In this document: piece after piece, positions 36,801 through 46,244 of the stretch | How positions within the stretch are numbered: the first letter of the stretch is position 1 | Layout of the letters: every line of letters begins with the position of its first letter | Assembly (NCBI RefSeq): GCF_963678635.1 | Contig: NC_087070.1 | Coordinates: forward strand, 3,477,157 to 3,541,156 | Reading direction: 5' to 3' | Length of the DNA: 64,000 nucleotides | From: Symsagittifera roscoffensis | Lineage: Eukaryota; Xenacoelomorpha; Acoela; Convolutidae | Notes under the pieces: generated by a model | Told to the model about the DNA's origin: nothing | What the model saw: only the letters and a program-made list of their open reading frames with translations | The model's database searches: none | Made by a program: the position numbers and the translations under genes

Positions 36801-36859
36801 GGCTGCTGAAGTGCTCGGGAGAGTCCAACTAATTTCTAAGTTAAATTCAAATCTCTCTG

Positions 36860-36900
36860 GTGCTGAAATTACAAGTAACTTCAGCACTTACAAATAAGTG
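36860..36900. repeat. Paired palindromes in LTR
   Basis: 36860-36887 is a near-perfect 28-bp palindrome with arms GTGCTGAA and TTCAGCAC. It overlaps CACTTA-CAAA-TAAGTG at 36885-36900. RNA from this part of the LTR could form one of two mutually exclusive hairpins. Confidence 0.7.
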
Positions 36901-37002
36901 GGTTGTTAGTTAGATGGATCATGATTGGTTAATATTAAATACTTTACATTGGTAAAATATCTAAATTATCCAATCATAAAATGTAGTTTAGATCAGGTTC
37001 CA

Positions 37003-38574
37003 CCCATCCGGGTTTTACAGAGTTTTTTAGAATAGTTCTTCTGCAATTCGAAGGATGGATGATGAAAGTTGGTGTTTGGCGAACATCTTATTTCTTCTGT
37101 TTCCTTTTTGTTAAAGAAGTTCCAGGAAGCTGGAGTTAGAGACATAAGACGTTGTGTCTTCTAGTGACAACGACTAAGTCTTTGCCACAAACTCAAATCT
37201 GATTTCAGAATGGTTTGCTATGTCAGGTTTTTCTGTTCTGCGTGGAGATTGTGCGTGGAGGGGATGCCTGGTTACTCGGATCTGTACGTATACTTGAACA
37301 TCGAGGTGGTCATTGGTCTAGTTCAATGAAGTCCTTTTCTGCGAAGTCAAGTCGTACTCTAAATCCTTTGAGTTGTGATTGTGAGTGGCATATCGATTGT
37401 GGTTGGTCATTCTCTCTCGAGCGTAGTGGGGTCGTTTTGTTTTTAGATGTTCGTCCTTGGTGTTGTATCCTGATCTATGTATTGCATAATGTAATTTACA
37501 TTTTATAAAACATTTATTAGTTTAATATTTTTTAATTATGATTTTAGTTAGTTGTTTTCACAAAAGCTTTTTGTTTTAGTTCGGTTATTTTGAAGAGTTA
37601 CTCACACTTGAGTAGCTCTTATTAAAAATAGAGGTGTGGTCACAAAGCGTGGATGTAGCGCGGTGGGTTAGGCCGGCTATAGTGCATGCTCAGGACGTCC
37701 TTCCTGGTGGGTTAGGCCAGGAGTGGGAGTATGATTTCATGCGGTTTTTGTGAGGGGTCCTGTTATGTGACAACGTTTTATGTTGGGTTTGTTGTGGTTT
37801 TTCTTATGTCTTGTTGGTTATGTCCTTTTTCCAAAAATCAAATTGTTTGTGGTATGGGTTTGTCTTTCGACTTTTTTGTGTTTTATTATTTCTTTCTTAG
37901 ACTTTATAATAGTCTTCAAAAGAATAAATTATCCAGTTTTAAACTGGGTTAATCCGGTTTGGGTACCGTTGGTTTCCTTTTCTTAGTCATGCTGTTATTC
38001 TATGATTTGTGGTATTTAGTAAGCTGCGTTGGTTAGTTTTGTTTAGTATGTGATTCCTTTCCAACCGGGTTAAAGGAAAGTTTGAAACATGTTATTATAT
38101 GTTAGAGTTGTTGAGTGTGAAAACTTGAAACTGAAATTCATTATTTTAAACAATTCTTCGTGGGCGAGCTGTGCGAGTGTGGATAGAATTTCTGTGCGAA
38201 TGAATGAAAATATCAAAAGGTTAGTACTGCAATTGCATTTTATTAATTTACTGCATAGAATTTGGAAATTTACTGCTAGTTATGGGGGAATTTTAAGTTA
38301 CAAATTTTCATTATAATTAGATTTACTGCTTGTGGGGAAAATTTTAGAAATGAATTTACTGCATTGGTATTAAATTTATAAATTTATAAGTGTAAGAGAT
38401 TAATAGAATTGTTGAAATCTGTTTGATGAAATTTGCGATCTTTATTTGTTTTTTGTGGTTTTTGTAGGTGATCGTCGGATGAAGACTAAAAATCTAAAGA
38501 AAACATGGATAAAGAATGGTGAGTTTTTAATATTTTAATTAGTTAGTAATATTCATTTAATTCATACTTACCTG
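37003..38574 (-). other. Non-coding 3' region of the LTR element
   Basis: 1.57 kb between the 601-aa ORF and the 3' LTR. No conserved frame is visible on the sense strand; open frames on the opposite strand are by-products of the composition skew. It could hold packaging or RNA-export structure, but nothing in the sequence proves this. Confidence 0.5.
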
Positions 38575-40380
38575 TTAGTCGTCGGGGAAAAAACCGTGGG
38601 GGAAGATGTCGTGAATTAGTTCTGAAGTTGTTAGTAGTTTAGCTAAGATGCGGATGATATTTTTAGTCTGAAGCAGTGGCCAAAGCAATTGAAGTGCCTT
38701 GATAGTGGTTAGTTCTTCAGTGCCAACTGCAAACTCATAAGGTGTGTTTTGGATTAGATTATATAATTTGTGATTGAATTTAGTGTTGTGAATGAATTCT
38801 AAAATTGGGATTTCTATAGGTTGTACAAACTCGTGCGGGATAAGGAAGGGTCGGGATTCTTCGGCGTTGAAGGTCTTGGTGATGGGACAGAAGATGTACA
38901 TTTGGGTTATGGGGTCATAATTACGAAGAATACCATGAAGGTTAGTATCTTTAATGCAATATGTGAAATTTAGGAAAAATGGTGAAGTGTATTTGGAATT
39001 AATGAATTGAAAACGATGGTGTGGTTGTCTAGAGGGTGTGTGTAGGTCAAAGTGATTTTGGATGAAGCGATAATAACTATATGTGTGGGTTTGTTTAGTG
39101 CGCAACATAATATCGTGTGAGCAGTGTAAATCTCTTTCGTGTGGTGCAAGGAAATGAAAGGTTAGTGAAAATATTTGGAAGCGTTCTTTAAAACTTTCGT
39201 ATGCTTGTGTGTCTGTTAGTGCTTCTGAAATAATGTGATCAAACTTTCGGTCGAAGATGTTTAGTGTGAATATATATGGTGTCTTGATGAAAAATTTCTC
39301 GGTAATTTGTGGATTAGCGAAGCGATCGTCGTCTAAGAATTGATCTTGGTTAGCTCTGATGATGTTGTGATCATAGTATTCGAGTGTATATTCGTTAGCT
39401 CTAGGTGCAGTGTGTGTTTTTAGTGATTTTTTATATCCAACGTAAGTAAATTGTCTAGCGGTTAGTGGTGTAGTGAGTCGATATAGCATGTCCGTATTTC
39501 GCTCTATATCGATGTGAGTGTTAGATAAAGGTAAGCAAAGAGGGTTAGTAAAATGATAATATGAGGTCCAAGAGAGAGTGGGCATTAAAACGTATTCATC
39601 TACAAAGTTGCGTATTTCGTTAGTGTCGTGGGGGGTGTTTAAGGTGTATTGTGGGAATGAGGGTAAGGTGATGGCTAAAAATTCTTTTGTGTTAGTATGC
39701 TTGGGGTGGTTGATGTATTCACGGGCTGTTCCTGGTTTTGCTGGGAAAGGATGGTTGGGGAACTTTCTTTTAAAAGTGCGGTAAGCTCTATTAGTGTTGA
39801 GTGAAGATTCAGTTGATGTGGATGATGGTGCTAATGATTCAGTATAATTTGAAGAGGGTGTAGGGGTAGGGGGATTGGATGAATTTATAGTGGAGGAGAT
39901 TTGGTTTATGGTTGGGGTATTAAGGTGGTAGGGTTGTTGTTGGAGGGTAATAAAATTATCTAGCTCTGGGGAGATTCGGGGGGTGTCTGGAGAATGAGAT
40001 GATTGGTCAGAATGGTATGAGGAGTAGGTTGGGGTAACTTGGGAAGCATAAGAGGGTGTGGAAGTGATTGGGTCAGGGTTATTGGATAATATGGGTTGAA
40101 AAGGGGGTTGAGAAAAATTAGAAGAATTATGAAAATGATTTGATGGGGATGGTTCTGAGTCGGCAAATTCATCGGGGGTTTCAATATTCGGGTTATTGAG
40201 TTGTGAGATGGAATATAAAACTGAGATGTGTGAATTAGTGTCGGAATTCATGCCTGATGTTACATTACTAGGTGGAAAATCGGGTGGCGGGAAAGCAAAA
40301 AGTGGTATTATTGGGATTGGAGAGGTAAGATTGGTTGGGTGGGAATTTGATCGGTGTAGTGATCCAAGTTGGCGGCTCAT
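38575..40380 (-). CDS. 601-aa protein of unknown function, last ORF of the LTR element
   Basis: ATG at 40380, stop at 38575. The start overlaps the envelope ORF stop as ATGA, so translation by termination-reinitiation is plausible. Residues 1 to about 200 are rich in Ser, Pro, Thr and Asn (for example NSSNPPTPTPSSNYTESL) and probably disordered. Residues 200-601 have ordinary globular composition with many aromatic residues (Phe, Tyr, His) and start with a basic stretch, RTFKRKFPNHPF. I see no transmembrane segment, zinc finger or enzyme motif, and recognise no family. An intact 1.8-kb frame in a decayed region argues that it is recent and was under selection. Confidence 0.85.
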   Translation of the reverse strand: MSRQLGSLHRSNSHPTNLTSPIPIIPLFAFPPPDFPPSNVTSGMNSDTNSHISVLYSISQLNNPNIETPDEFADSEPSPSNHFHNSSNFSQPPFQPILSNNPDPITSTPSYASQVTPTYSSYHSDQSSHSPDTPRISPELDNFITLQQQPYHLNTPTINQISSTINSSNPPTPTPSSNYTESLAPSSTSTESSLNTNRAYRTFKRKFPNHPFPAKPGTAREYINHPKHTNTKEFLAITLPSFPQYTLNTPHDTNEIRNFVDEYVLMPTLSWTSYYHFTNPLCLPLSNTHIDIERNTDMLYRLTTPLTARQFTYVGYKKSLKTHTAPRANEYTLEYYDHNIIRANQDQFLDDDRFANPQITEKFFIKTPYIFTLNIFDRKFDHIISEALTDTQAYESFKERFQIFSLTFHFLAPHERDLHCSHDIMLRTKQTHTYSYYRFIQNHFDLHTPSRQPHHRFQFINSKYTSPFFLNFTYCIKDTNLHGILRNYDPITQMYIFCPITKTFNAEESRPFLIPHEFVQPIEIPILEFIHNTKFNHKLYNLIQNTPYEFAVGTEELTTIKALQLLWPLLQTKNIIRILAKLLTTSELIHDIFPHGFFPDD

Positions 40381-42995
40381 CGTGGGCTAAAAAAATGATT
40401 ATTTTGAGACTGAAAAGCGGTGGTATGGGGCTGTTCAATAATTTGTTCATAAGTATTTTGATCTTGTGACTGGTGTGTCATTATATGTTGAATGGGACTT
40501 TGTGATGTGGTGAGTCGAAAATTTGGATTATGTGTGATGGCTAAATTTCGAAAATTTCGTGGGACTAGGGATAGTGGATGGTTATTTGGTAGGGGTGGTA
40601 ATTGTGGTGCCGTTGGCGTTATGTCTACATTGTTATGTTCTTCGTCGTATGTATTTTGTCGTGTTGCTATTTTTGTGTTATATTCTTTTATTTGTGCGTC
40701 TAAAAGAATTTTGTTTATAGATGTAGAAAAGATTCCAAAAAATCCTGCAAATAGTATTCGTGCTACACTTGCTTGTCTGTTTACTTGTGTGTGTATAGCA
40801 TATGTGTTGTAGATTCCTTTTAAAAGTGAGAAAAGAAATCCAATAAAGTTAAACATTGCGTATAAAATAGTCAATTTTTCTAAGATGTAGTAGGGCCATC
40901 CTAGAAAATCGAGGATCTCATTTTTGAGTGTAACAAAGCTAAAAATGTTAATTGGTGATATATCTTGGGGACGGTATTTTTCACCGTTTAGATATATATA
41001 ATCTTTAATGTCTTTAAAATATCCGCTATAGTCTTGCGTGTAGATATCGGCAAATCCTGCGGTTTCTGCAAGTTTGCGTAAATTTTGGTCTATTGATTGT
41101 CTTTGTATAGTGTCCATTTGTGTTAATAATTCTTGGAATTGTTGTGTTCTAATGTGATGTTGAATATCTGATTTTGAATAGATTCCTATTGATTGTAAGT
41201 CTATATTTGGGTTTCGAGCAATAGCGCGAATGCTTTCTGGTGAAAATTTTTTGAGTGATTGCATTAATGTGGGATATGGAGTGAGAAGATAACATTTATT
41301 TTCATCAGGGTTTAGTTGTACTACATTGTGGCTGTTTTCTGATCCACATGGGACTGCGGTATCCCAGAAATAGGTTCTTCGTGAAAGTGTATCCACGAAA
41401 TGTACTTTATTCTTATAAAAGATAGGGATTCTTTTATAACATCGTTTATCTTCAAAAACGTATAGTGGTGATACTTTTTTAGTACAAGTATAAAACCATA
41501 AGATGTTTCCTTCATAGTCTAAAAAATTTGATCTATTTCCAGATAATAAGTATCCTGCATAGGGTATTTTTAATACTGCTAGTGCAAGTGATTGTAATAT
41601 TTGTGTTCGTTCTAATTCGCATAGTTGGTGTAGTGTTTCTAATTCGGAGAGTGACATTTCTTGAAAAATTCGGCTAATTGTATAATCTAGTTTCATATCT
41701 AAATGAATATCATAGTGGATATTACCGAAATATGTAGTATTCATTAGTGATAATTCTTGTAAGCGTGTGCTTCTGGTGTCATGGGGTTTTAGATGTCCAC
41801 CAGGTTGTCCGTTGCTTTTTTCAAAATTAACTGGTATATAGGATGTTCCTTCGTTTAGAGGATGACCTGTGGCATATGGGTCGATTTTTACTTTTCCAGT
41901 GGTCATGTCGAATCCTTTTTCGTATTCAACTAATATTTCAGAGTATTGTGTTCTGTGAAGTGGATTCCTGTATTTACATGCAAGTTCTGTTTCTTGATAT
42001 ATTTGAAAACGTGTCAATTTATTTTCTATATTGTCTATGTTTCTAAAATTAGAACTTAGTTTTCGTGATGGATGGACTTGTTCATATGGAATTGATTGTA
42101 TAAAATATTTTTCGTGAAATTTTATCATACGAGCGTGTATTTTTGCTACTTGAAATGTTGTACATGTATCTTCGGGGAACCAAACAATTGTTGCTTGTGT
42201 TCTCGTTGTAGGGTCGCAATAACCTTGATCATTTTTACAAGGTAATCGGATTCCTTGATAGATCATTGTATTATCTGATAAATCTCGTGTTAGTTGTATT
42301 TTTTCGAGTTGTATTTTCCAATCGAAAAACATTATTTCTTGGTATCCTTTATTTTTTGTGTCTGCTTTGCAGTTTGATGGGTCATTTATACCAATGTGTG
42401 GTATCCAATGTTTATCGTGTAGGTCATAGGTTAATCGTCCGTGTGCGCCGTTATACGGGTATTTTTCGTCTAGTTTTATATGTCCTTGGTGTCTTTCAAG
42501 TTGTGATTGATGTACAGAGTCTGGAAAAACTTGAAAATTAACTAACTTTCTTTGGGAGTTTTTATTTTGTGTGATGTTTAGTCTAAGTAATTCATTTTTA
42601 CAATCGTCGGGATTGAGATGTAAAAGACGTTCTATATTACTTTGATAGAATGATTCATGGTCAAGTCGGTTTTTGTTTCCGTTCGAGACTTGTGAACAAT
42701 GTACTTTCTTTTCGGAAAATGTTGCTGTGAATTTATAACCTGTAACTGTTGTTGCTCGGGCTTTTGAATAGAGTGTTGCTATTACATCTGTGGTTTCTAT
42801 AGCTTGTGGTTCTGTTTCACATTGTGATACTTGATTTATTGCATATTTATGTAGTGTTTTTTGTTCATTTTCTTCACAATCGTAATGTGTTACTAATAAA
42901 TCTTGTGGTCCTGTACGAGGGGAAGGGTTTATGTTTTGATTTGAGATTACTAGAAAAAGGAGTTGGAGAAAAATTAATAATTTTAGAATATACAT
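40377..42995 (-). CDS. env: Envelope-like glycoprotein of the LTR element
   Basis: 872 aa, intact. A signal peptide is evident (MYILKLLIFLQLLFLVIS, cleavage near residue 18-20). A large Cys-containing ectodomain follows, with Asn-glycosylation sites such as NITQ, NTTY and NRSN. Two hydrophobic segments lie near the C-terminus, about 708-730 (FNFIGFLFSLL) and 744-762 (VARILFAGFFGIF), then a Pro/Gln-rich cytoplasmic tail of about 107 residues. Size and layout are those of a class of retroelement or viral surface glycoproteins; an early HYDC...VSQC pattern recalls glycoproteins of some negative-strand RNA viruses of invertebrates, but this is only an impression. No furin-like site stands out. 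The ATG lies inside the end of the upstream frame, and the stop overlaps the next ATG. Confidence 0.85.
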   Translation of the reverse strand: MYILKLLIFLQLLFLVISNQNINPSPRTGPQDLLVTHYDCEENEQKTLHKYAINQVSQCETEPQAIETTDVIATLYSKARATTVTGYKFTATFSEKKVHCSQVSNGNKNRLDHESFYQSNIERLLHLNPDDCKNELLRLNITQNKNSQRKLVNFQVFPDSVHQSQLERHQGHIKLDEKYPYNGAHGRLTYDLHDKHWIPHIGINDPSNCKADTKNKGYQEIMFFDWKIQLEKIQLTRDLSDNTMIYQGIRLPCKNDQGYCDPTTRTQATIVWFPEDTCTTFQVAKIHARMIKFHEKYFIQSIPYEQVHPSRKLSSNFRNIDNIENKLTRFQIYQETELACKYRNPLHRTQYSEILVEYEKGFDMTTGKVKIDPYATGHPLNEGTSYIPVNFEKSNGQPGGHLKPHDTRSTRLQELSLMNTTYFGNIHYDIHLDMKLDYTISRIFQEMSLSELETLHQLCELERTQILQSLALAVLKIPYAGYLLSGNRSNFLDYEGNILWFYTCTKKVSPLYVFEDKRCYKRIPIFYKNKVHFVDTLSRRTYFWDTAVPCGSENSHNVVQLNPDENKCYLLTPYPTLMQSLKKFSPESIRAIARNPNIDLQSIGIYSKSDIQHHIRTQQFQELLTQMDTIQRQSIDQNLRKLAETAGFADIYTQDYSGYFKDIKDYIYLNGEKYRPQDISPINIFSFVTLKNEILDFLGWPYYILEKLTILYAMFNFIGFLFSLLKGIYNTYAIHTQVNRQASVARILFAGFFGIFSTSINKILLDAQIKEYNTKIATRQNTYDEEHNNVDITPTAPQLPPLPNNHPLSLVPRNFRNLAITHNPNFRLTTSQSPIQHIMTHQSQDQNTYEQIIEQPHTTAFQSQNNHFFSPR

Positions 42996-44119
42996 GTGTA
43001 TGATAATCCTGAGTATGGATTATAAAATGTAATGTAGCCAATTGTGTTTTTGGTATATCTGTCGTATTTGTATATTACTTCAGTAGTTATAAACGGTGGT
43101 GGTAGTGATTGAGCTGTTATGTTAGGTGGATTTAATGGGTAGGGATGTTGGGTAATATTATTTAACTTAACTGTGATTTCAAACTTTAATTGTAAACTGT
43201 TTTGTTGGAGTATTTGAATATTGTGATCACGGATATCGTTGTGAATATCTTGGCGATATTGTAATCTATTAAGTGCCCAGTTATGAAGGCGGTTACTTTC
43301 TTGATGTTGTCCAAATAATGGTGGAGGTGCTGTAAATGTATTCCAATCTAGTCTTAAAGGAATATTTATTGATGATTGTTCTCGATATCTGGCGTCGAGA
43401 TTATTTGGAAAATTTAAGTTAAAAGGTGGTGGTGAAATCTGGCTTATTGATGGTGTTGATGGTAGTGATAATGTTTCTGGTAGTGATGAGGATGTTGTTG
43501 TATCCGTAGAAATATCTATTGGATTATTGACTAAATTTAATTCACCTTGTGTAAATGAATGTGTTGTCCAATATGGTAGTCGTGATGCCTGGTTTGGGGG
43601 GTTAAAGGGATTTTCACGTATTTGTTCAGATGTTGGTGTTGAACCTAAGTAATCTGATGGTAGGCTTGAGGTGCTACGTTGTGAAAGAAGCGTAGGGGTT
43701 TCTGGTAATATACCAATGGGGTTTTCTGGAGTGTTTTGTGATGGGGATTGAGGTATATCAAAATGAACTCGGGGAGTTTGAAGATTTCTGTTTCGTCGAG
43801 GATGTATAATTTGTCTATTTATTTCGACTGTATTTTGGTTTTGACTAGAATTTCTTATTCTACTTAGTTCTTGTGGTAGTGTTGGGTATAGGTTATATGT
43901 TGGTTCGCTTAAAGGTGCTTGTCGTTGAACTGGTTCTAGTGGTTCTGATAAACGAGCATGTCGTTCTTCAAAAGTGTATGGATTGTCTTGAAAAGAAATT
44001 CGTGTAGATGTTTGAGGATTTTGAGTAGTTGAAGGTGGTGTTTGGTTATCTTGGGATGATGTCGGTGAAGACTGATTCTGTGACTGTTGGGTAGCAATTT
44101 TTGATGGATTTTTGAATTG
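42983..44119 (-). CDS. 378-codon open frame without ATG, upstream of env
   Basis: The frame is open from the TAA at 44120-44122 to the TAA at 42983-42985, with no ATG, GTG, TTG or CTG codon visible at its start. The first two thirds are rich in Ser, Thr, Pro, Gln and Asn; the last 120 codons are more ordered, with an amphipathic stretch (RQDIHNDIRDHNIQILQQNS) that could form a short coiled coil, and end YNPYSGLSYTCIF. The frame overlaps the start of env by 13 nt. Its length, bias and position say it is coding; it must be expressed by splicing into the frame, by non-AUG initiation, or the start was lost. A possible acceptor is CCCAACAG before 44083. No family recognised. Confidence 0.7.
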   Translation of the reverse strand, partial: QFKNPSKIATQQSQNQSSPTSSQDNQTPPSTTQNPQTSTRISFQDNPYTFEERHARLSEPLEPVQRQAPLSEPTYNLYPTLPQELSRIRNSSQNQNTVEINRQIIHPRRNRNLQTPRVHFDIPQSPSQNTPENPIGILPETPTLLSQRSTSSLPSDYLGSTPTSEQIRENPFNPPNQASRLPYWTTHSFTQGELNLVNNPIDISTDTTTSSSLPETLSLPSTPSISQISPPPFNLNFPNNLDARYREQSSINIPLRLDWNTFTAPPPLFGQHQESNRLHNWALNRLQYRQDIHNDIRDHNIQILQQNSLQLKFEITVKLNNITQHPYPLNPPNITAQSLPPPFITTEVIYKYDRYTKNTIGYITFYNPYSGLSYTCIF

Positions 44120-44124
44120 TTACT

Positions 44125-44313
44125 TTAGTGGGAAGGTTTATGTTTATTATAGTATTCTTCCAAAAAAAGAATTAGAAGGATTGTTGCTAGGGCAAATGTG
44201 AAGATTGCCTTCTTTATACATTTACATATTGTCAAAATGAGGGATGATAAAAATGTTATGAAAATTACAAACAATAAAAAAATATCGGTTCTACTGAAAA
44301 TTGTTCGTATCAT
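44125..44313 (-). CDS. 62-aa small membrane protein ORF
   Basis: ATG overlaps the stop of the preceding ORF as ATGA. Two hydrophobic stretches, DIFLLFVIFITFLSSLIL and IFTFALATILLILFL, are separated by a short basic turn (CKCIKKA), a two-helix hairpin layout. The C-terminus is charged (EEYYNKHKPSH). Size and form recall small hydrophobic proteins of RNA viruses, an analogy only. Short AT-rich frames can look hydrophobic by chance, so the overlap is the main support. Confidence 0.5.
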   Translation of the reverse strand: MIRTIFSRTDIFLLFVIFITFLSSLILTICKCIKKAIFTFALATILLILFLEEYYNKHKPSH

Positions 44314-44540
44314 TTAGACAAGTTATATGACTCGTACCTGTGGATGTAATCAAGGGTTTTGGAAAGTTGGAGGAATAGTTCGAGTATAGTGTAGAAAATT
44401 AAAAAAATGTTACAAAAAATGATTAGGATTATTAGAAAAGATTCAAGTATATCAAAAAGAAATATTATAAAGGTTTCAAGTATTGTAAAAAAATGTTTAA
44501 GATTTATGAGTATTTGAGTAACTGATTGAGAGAAGAGCAT
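44310..44540 (-). CDS. 76-aa small membrane protein ORF
   Basis: It starts at 44540 and ends in the ATGA shared with the 62-aa ORF. A long hydrophobic core (FIIFLFDILESFLIILIIFC and following residues) could form one long or two short helices, with a polar tail DYIHRYESYNLSK. No homologue recognised. Confidence 0.45.
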   Translation of the reverse strand: MLFSQSVTQILINLKHFFTILETFIIFLFDILESFLIILIIFCNIFLIFYTILELFLQLSKTLDYIHRYESYNLSK

Positions 44541-45137
44541 TTAAGAAATGATCTCTTGGTCGAATATTTTTTGCTGTTTGAGGCGATTTTCTAGTGTGGT
44601 CGGATTATTTATTAGTTTTTTGACAAGTGGGTTGAGTTTTGTAAAAAATTGTTGGGGGCAATTTTCATGGTGACTGGGAGGTCGTCTTTTTCTTTATTTT
44701 TGTTTGTCAAATGATCCGGGGTATGGTGAGATTTTTATACTTTAGGCTAATTAAAATGTTCATTTTGTTACTTTAGGCTAAGTTAACAAATTTGCTTTGG
44801 GGGTATTCGTGGTCTGAGTTGGGGAAATATTGTTGATCTTTGGGTTATTAGATAAGGGAGTGGTACGGTATTATGGTGATATTTATTTTAGTTGTCAAGT
44901 TGGAGTGGTTTGCTTATTTTTGACCTGGAGGTCGTAAAGTTATAGTTATAGATGTGCCTGGAGTTCTATATGATTCGTCTAATTGGTCTTAGTTTGAGTT
45001 AGAGAAAGTGAGGGATTGGATGAATCCTATTGGTCTATTTTGAACTAGAATTATTACGTACTTGTCAGCATGTTATTTTGAAAAATGTAAATGAAAAATG
45101 TTTCGGAGGTTTCAAGATTGTGAAGCAAATGTTAAAA
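44541..45137 (-). other. Gap between integrase tail and small ORFs
   Basis: 0.6 kb with the same A/C-rich sense-strand bias as the rest of the element but no long frame. It may carry regulatory or splice signals; none is certain. Confidence 0.4.
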
Positions 45138-45743
45138 TTACTTTTGAAATTCCACTTTCTTTAAAATTTTAGATTGGGGGATGAATATTTTATAGTTTTT
45201 ACGTGGTTGATTTCGGAGTCTTGTTGTTTTTCTATTTTCTGATTTGTCGATTTGTTCTTGGGGTATTATTTGTTCGGTCATTTTTCTATTTTTTCTTTGT
45301 TTTGGAGATTCTTTATGGTTTTGTGTATTGTTTTTGGTGGCGGTTGGTTTTGTGTTTTGATTTTCGGTGGGGTTATCATTTTGTTCTGTGTTTTTCAGAT
45401 GTGGTTCATTTTGAATGATTTTTAATCCTGTGAAAGAATATAATTGAGTTAATTCGCGGAGTGCGTATTCTTTTGGGTAATAAGGTAATAGGTTGTTTCG
45501 ATGTTGAACGATTTCTTTTTTGTTTGAGTCGGTAATTTTATATGTGACATCAGTGGGTTTTGCAATTATTTGGTATGGTCCTTTTCGAAGGGGTTGTAAT
45601 TTTTTAGAAATTCCTTTTTGAGTATTAAAATTAGGTATTAAAATGGACTCTGTAAACTCGGTGGTTTGGGTTAGATTTTTGTGTAAAGAGAAAGATGATT
45701 GGTTTATGGTCTGTGAATAGAACTGTTGGATGTTTTGATCCAA
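45138..45743 (-). pseudogene. Integrase C-terminal fragment (GPY/F module)
   Basis: The recognisable part begins near 45655 with IPNFNTQKGISKKLQPLRKG, continues GPYQIIAKPTDVTYKI and then a Lys/Gln/Asn-rich tail, as at the end of Ty3/gypsy pol. The zinc finger and catalytic core are missing. The first 30 codons of the frame are RNase H sequence read out of frame, so the start drawn here is not natural. Confidence 0.8.
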
Positions 45744-46244
45744 GTATCAGAAATTCATATTCTGTCAGTGTATATATTATGGCTGTACATTCTCTCATTA
45801 GAGTTGAGAGTCGTAGCTCTGCTTGAGTGAATAATCGAGAATTTGCTGATATGAGGTTCATTTTATTTGTACCATTATGTGATTGTAATAGTGCTGCACC
45901 GATGCCAAAGTTCGAAGCATCGCACATTGCATAAAATGGTTGATTTGAATCTGGAATTGTGTTTGAAATTTGTTCAGTTAAAAGTTTCTTTATTTCTTCA
46001 AATCGTGTTTGATGTTCTGTGTTCCATTCAAAATTATTTTGTTGTCTAAGGATGTTATAAAATGGTCGTAGATATAATTGCATTTTATAAACATATTTAC
46101 TTAAAAAGTTTAACATTCCAAGAAATTCTTGGATTTTCTTTTTATTTGTTGGTGGTTGAAGTTTTTGAATAGCGTCAATGCGTGATTTCAATGGAGTGAT
46201 TGTTTTTCTTTCTATATTATGTCCTAAGAATTTAACTCTTGTCA
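45631..46244 (-). pseudogene. Reverse transcriptase end and RNase H fragment
   Basis: It begins with the RT motif VKFLGHNI, followed by the thumb/connection FLGMLNFLSKYV and RNase H. Three acidic RNase H positions are visible: FYAMCDASNFGIGAALL, TLMREC and VLFTDHKP. After NPNHRVYR the frame ends because a deletion fuses it out of frame to the integrase tail near 45650. Upstream it is joined straight to bp 25 of the 5' LTR, so the palm and fingers of RT are gone. Confidence 0.87.

Larger units (their letters stand above)
36593..37002 (-). repeat. 3' LTR (410 bp)
   Basis: On the minus strand it runs from TGGAACCTGATCTAAACTAC to CGAACCTAACTCA. Its first 25 bp equal the stub at 46245-46269. It is preceded by the purine-rich CCCGGATGGG, a plausible polypurine tract. 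Two CCAAT-type boxes (GATTGG and AACCAATCAT) lie in the first 85 bp, where a promoter would be. Confidence 0.85.

Noticed and set aside
40492-43003. Several plus-strand frames opposite the envelope-like ORF
   Set aside because: They result from the strong G/T richness of the plus strand here; no motif and no start context.
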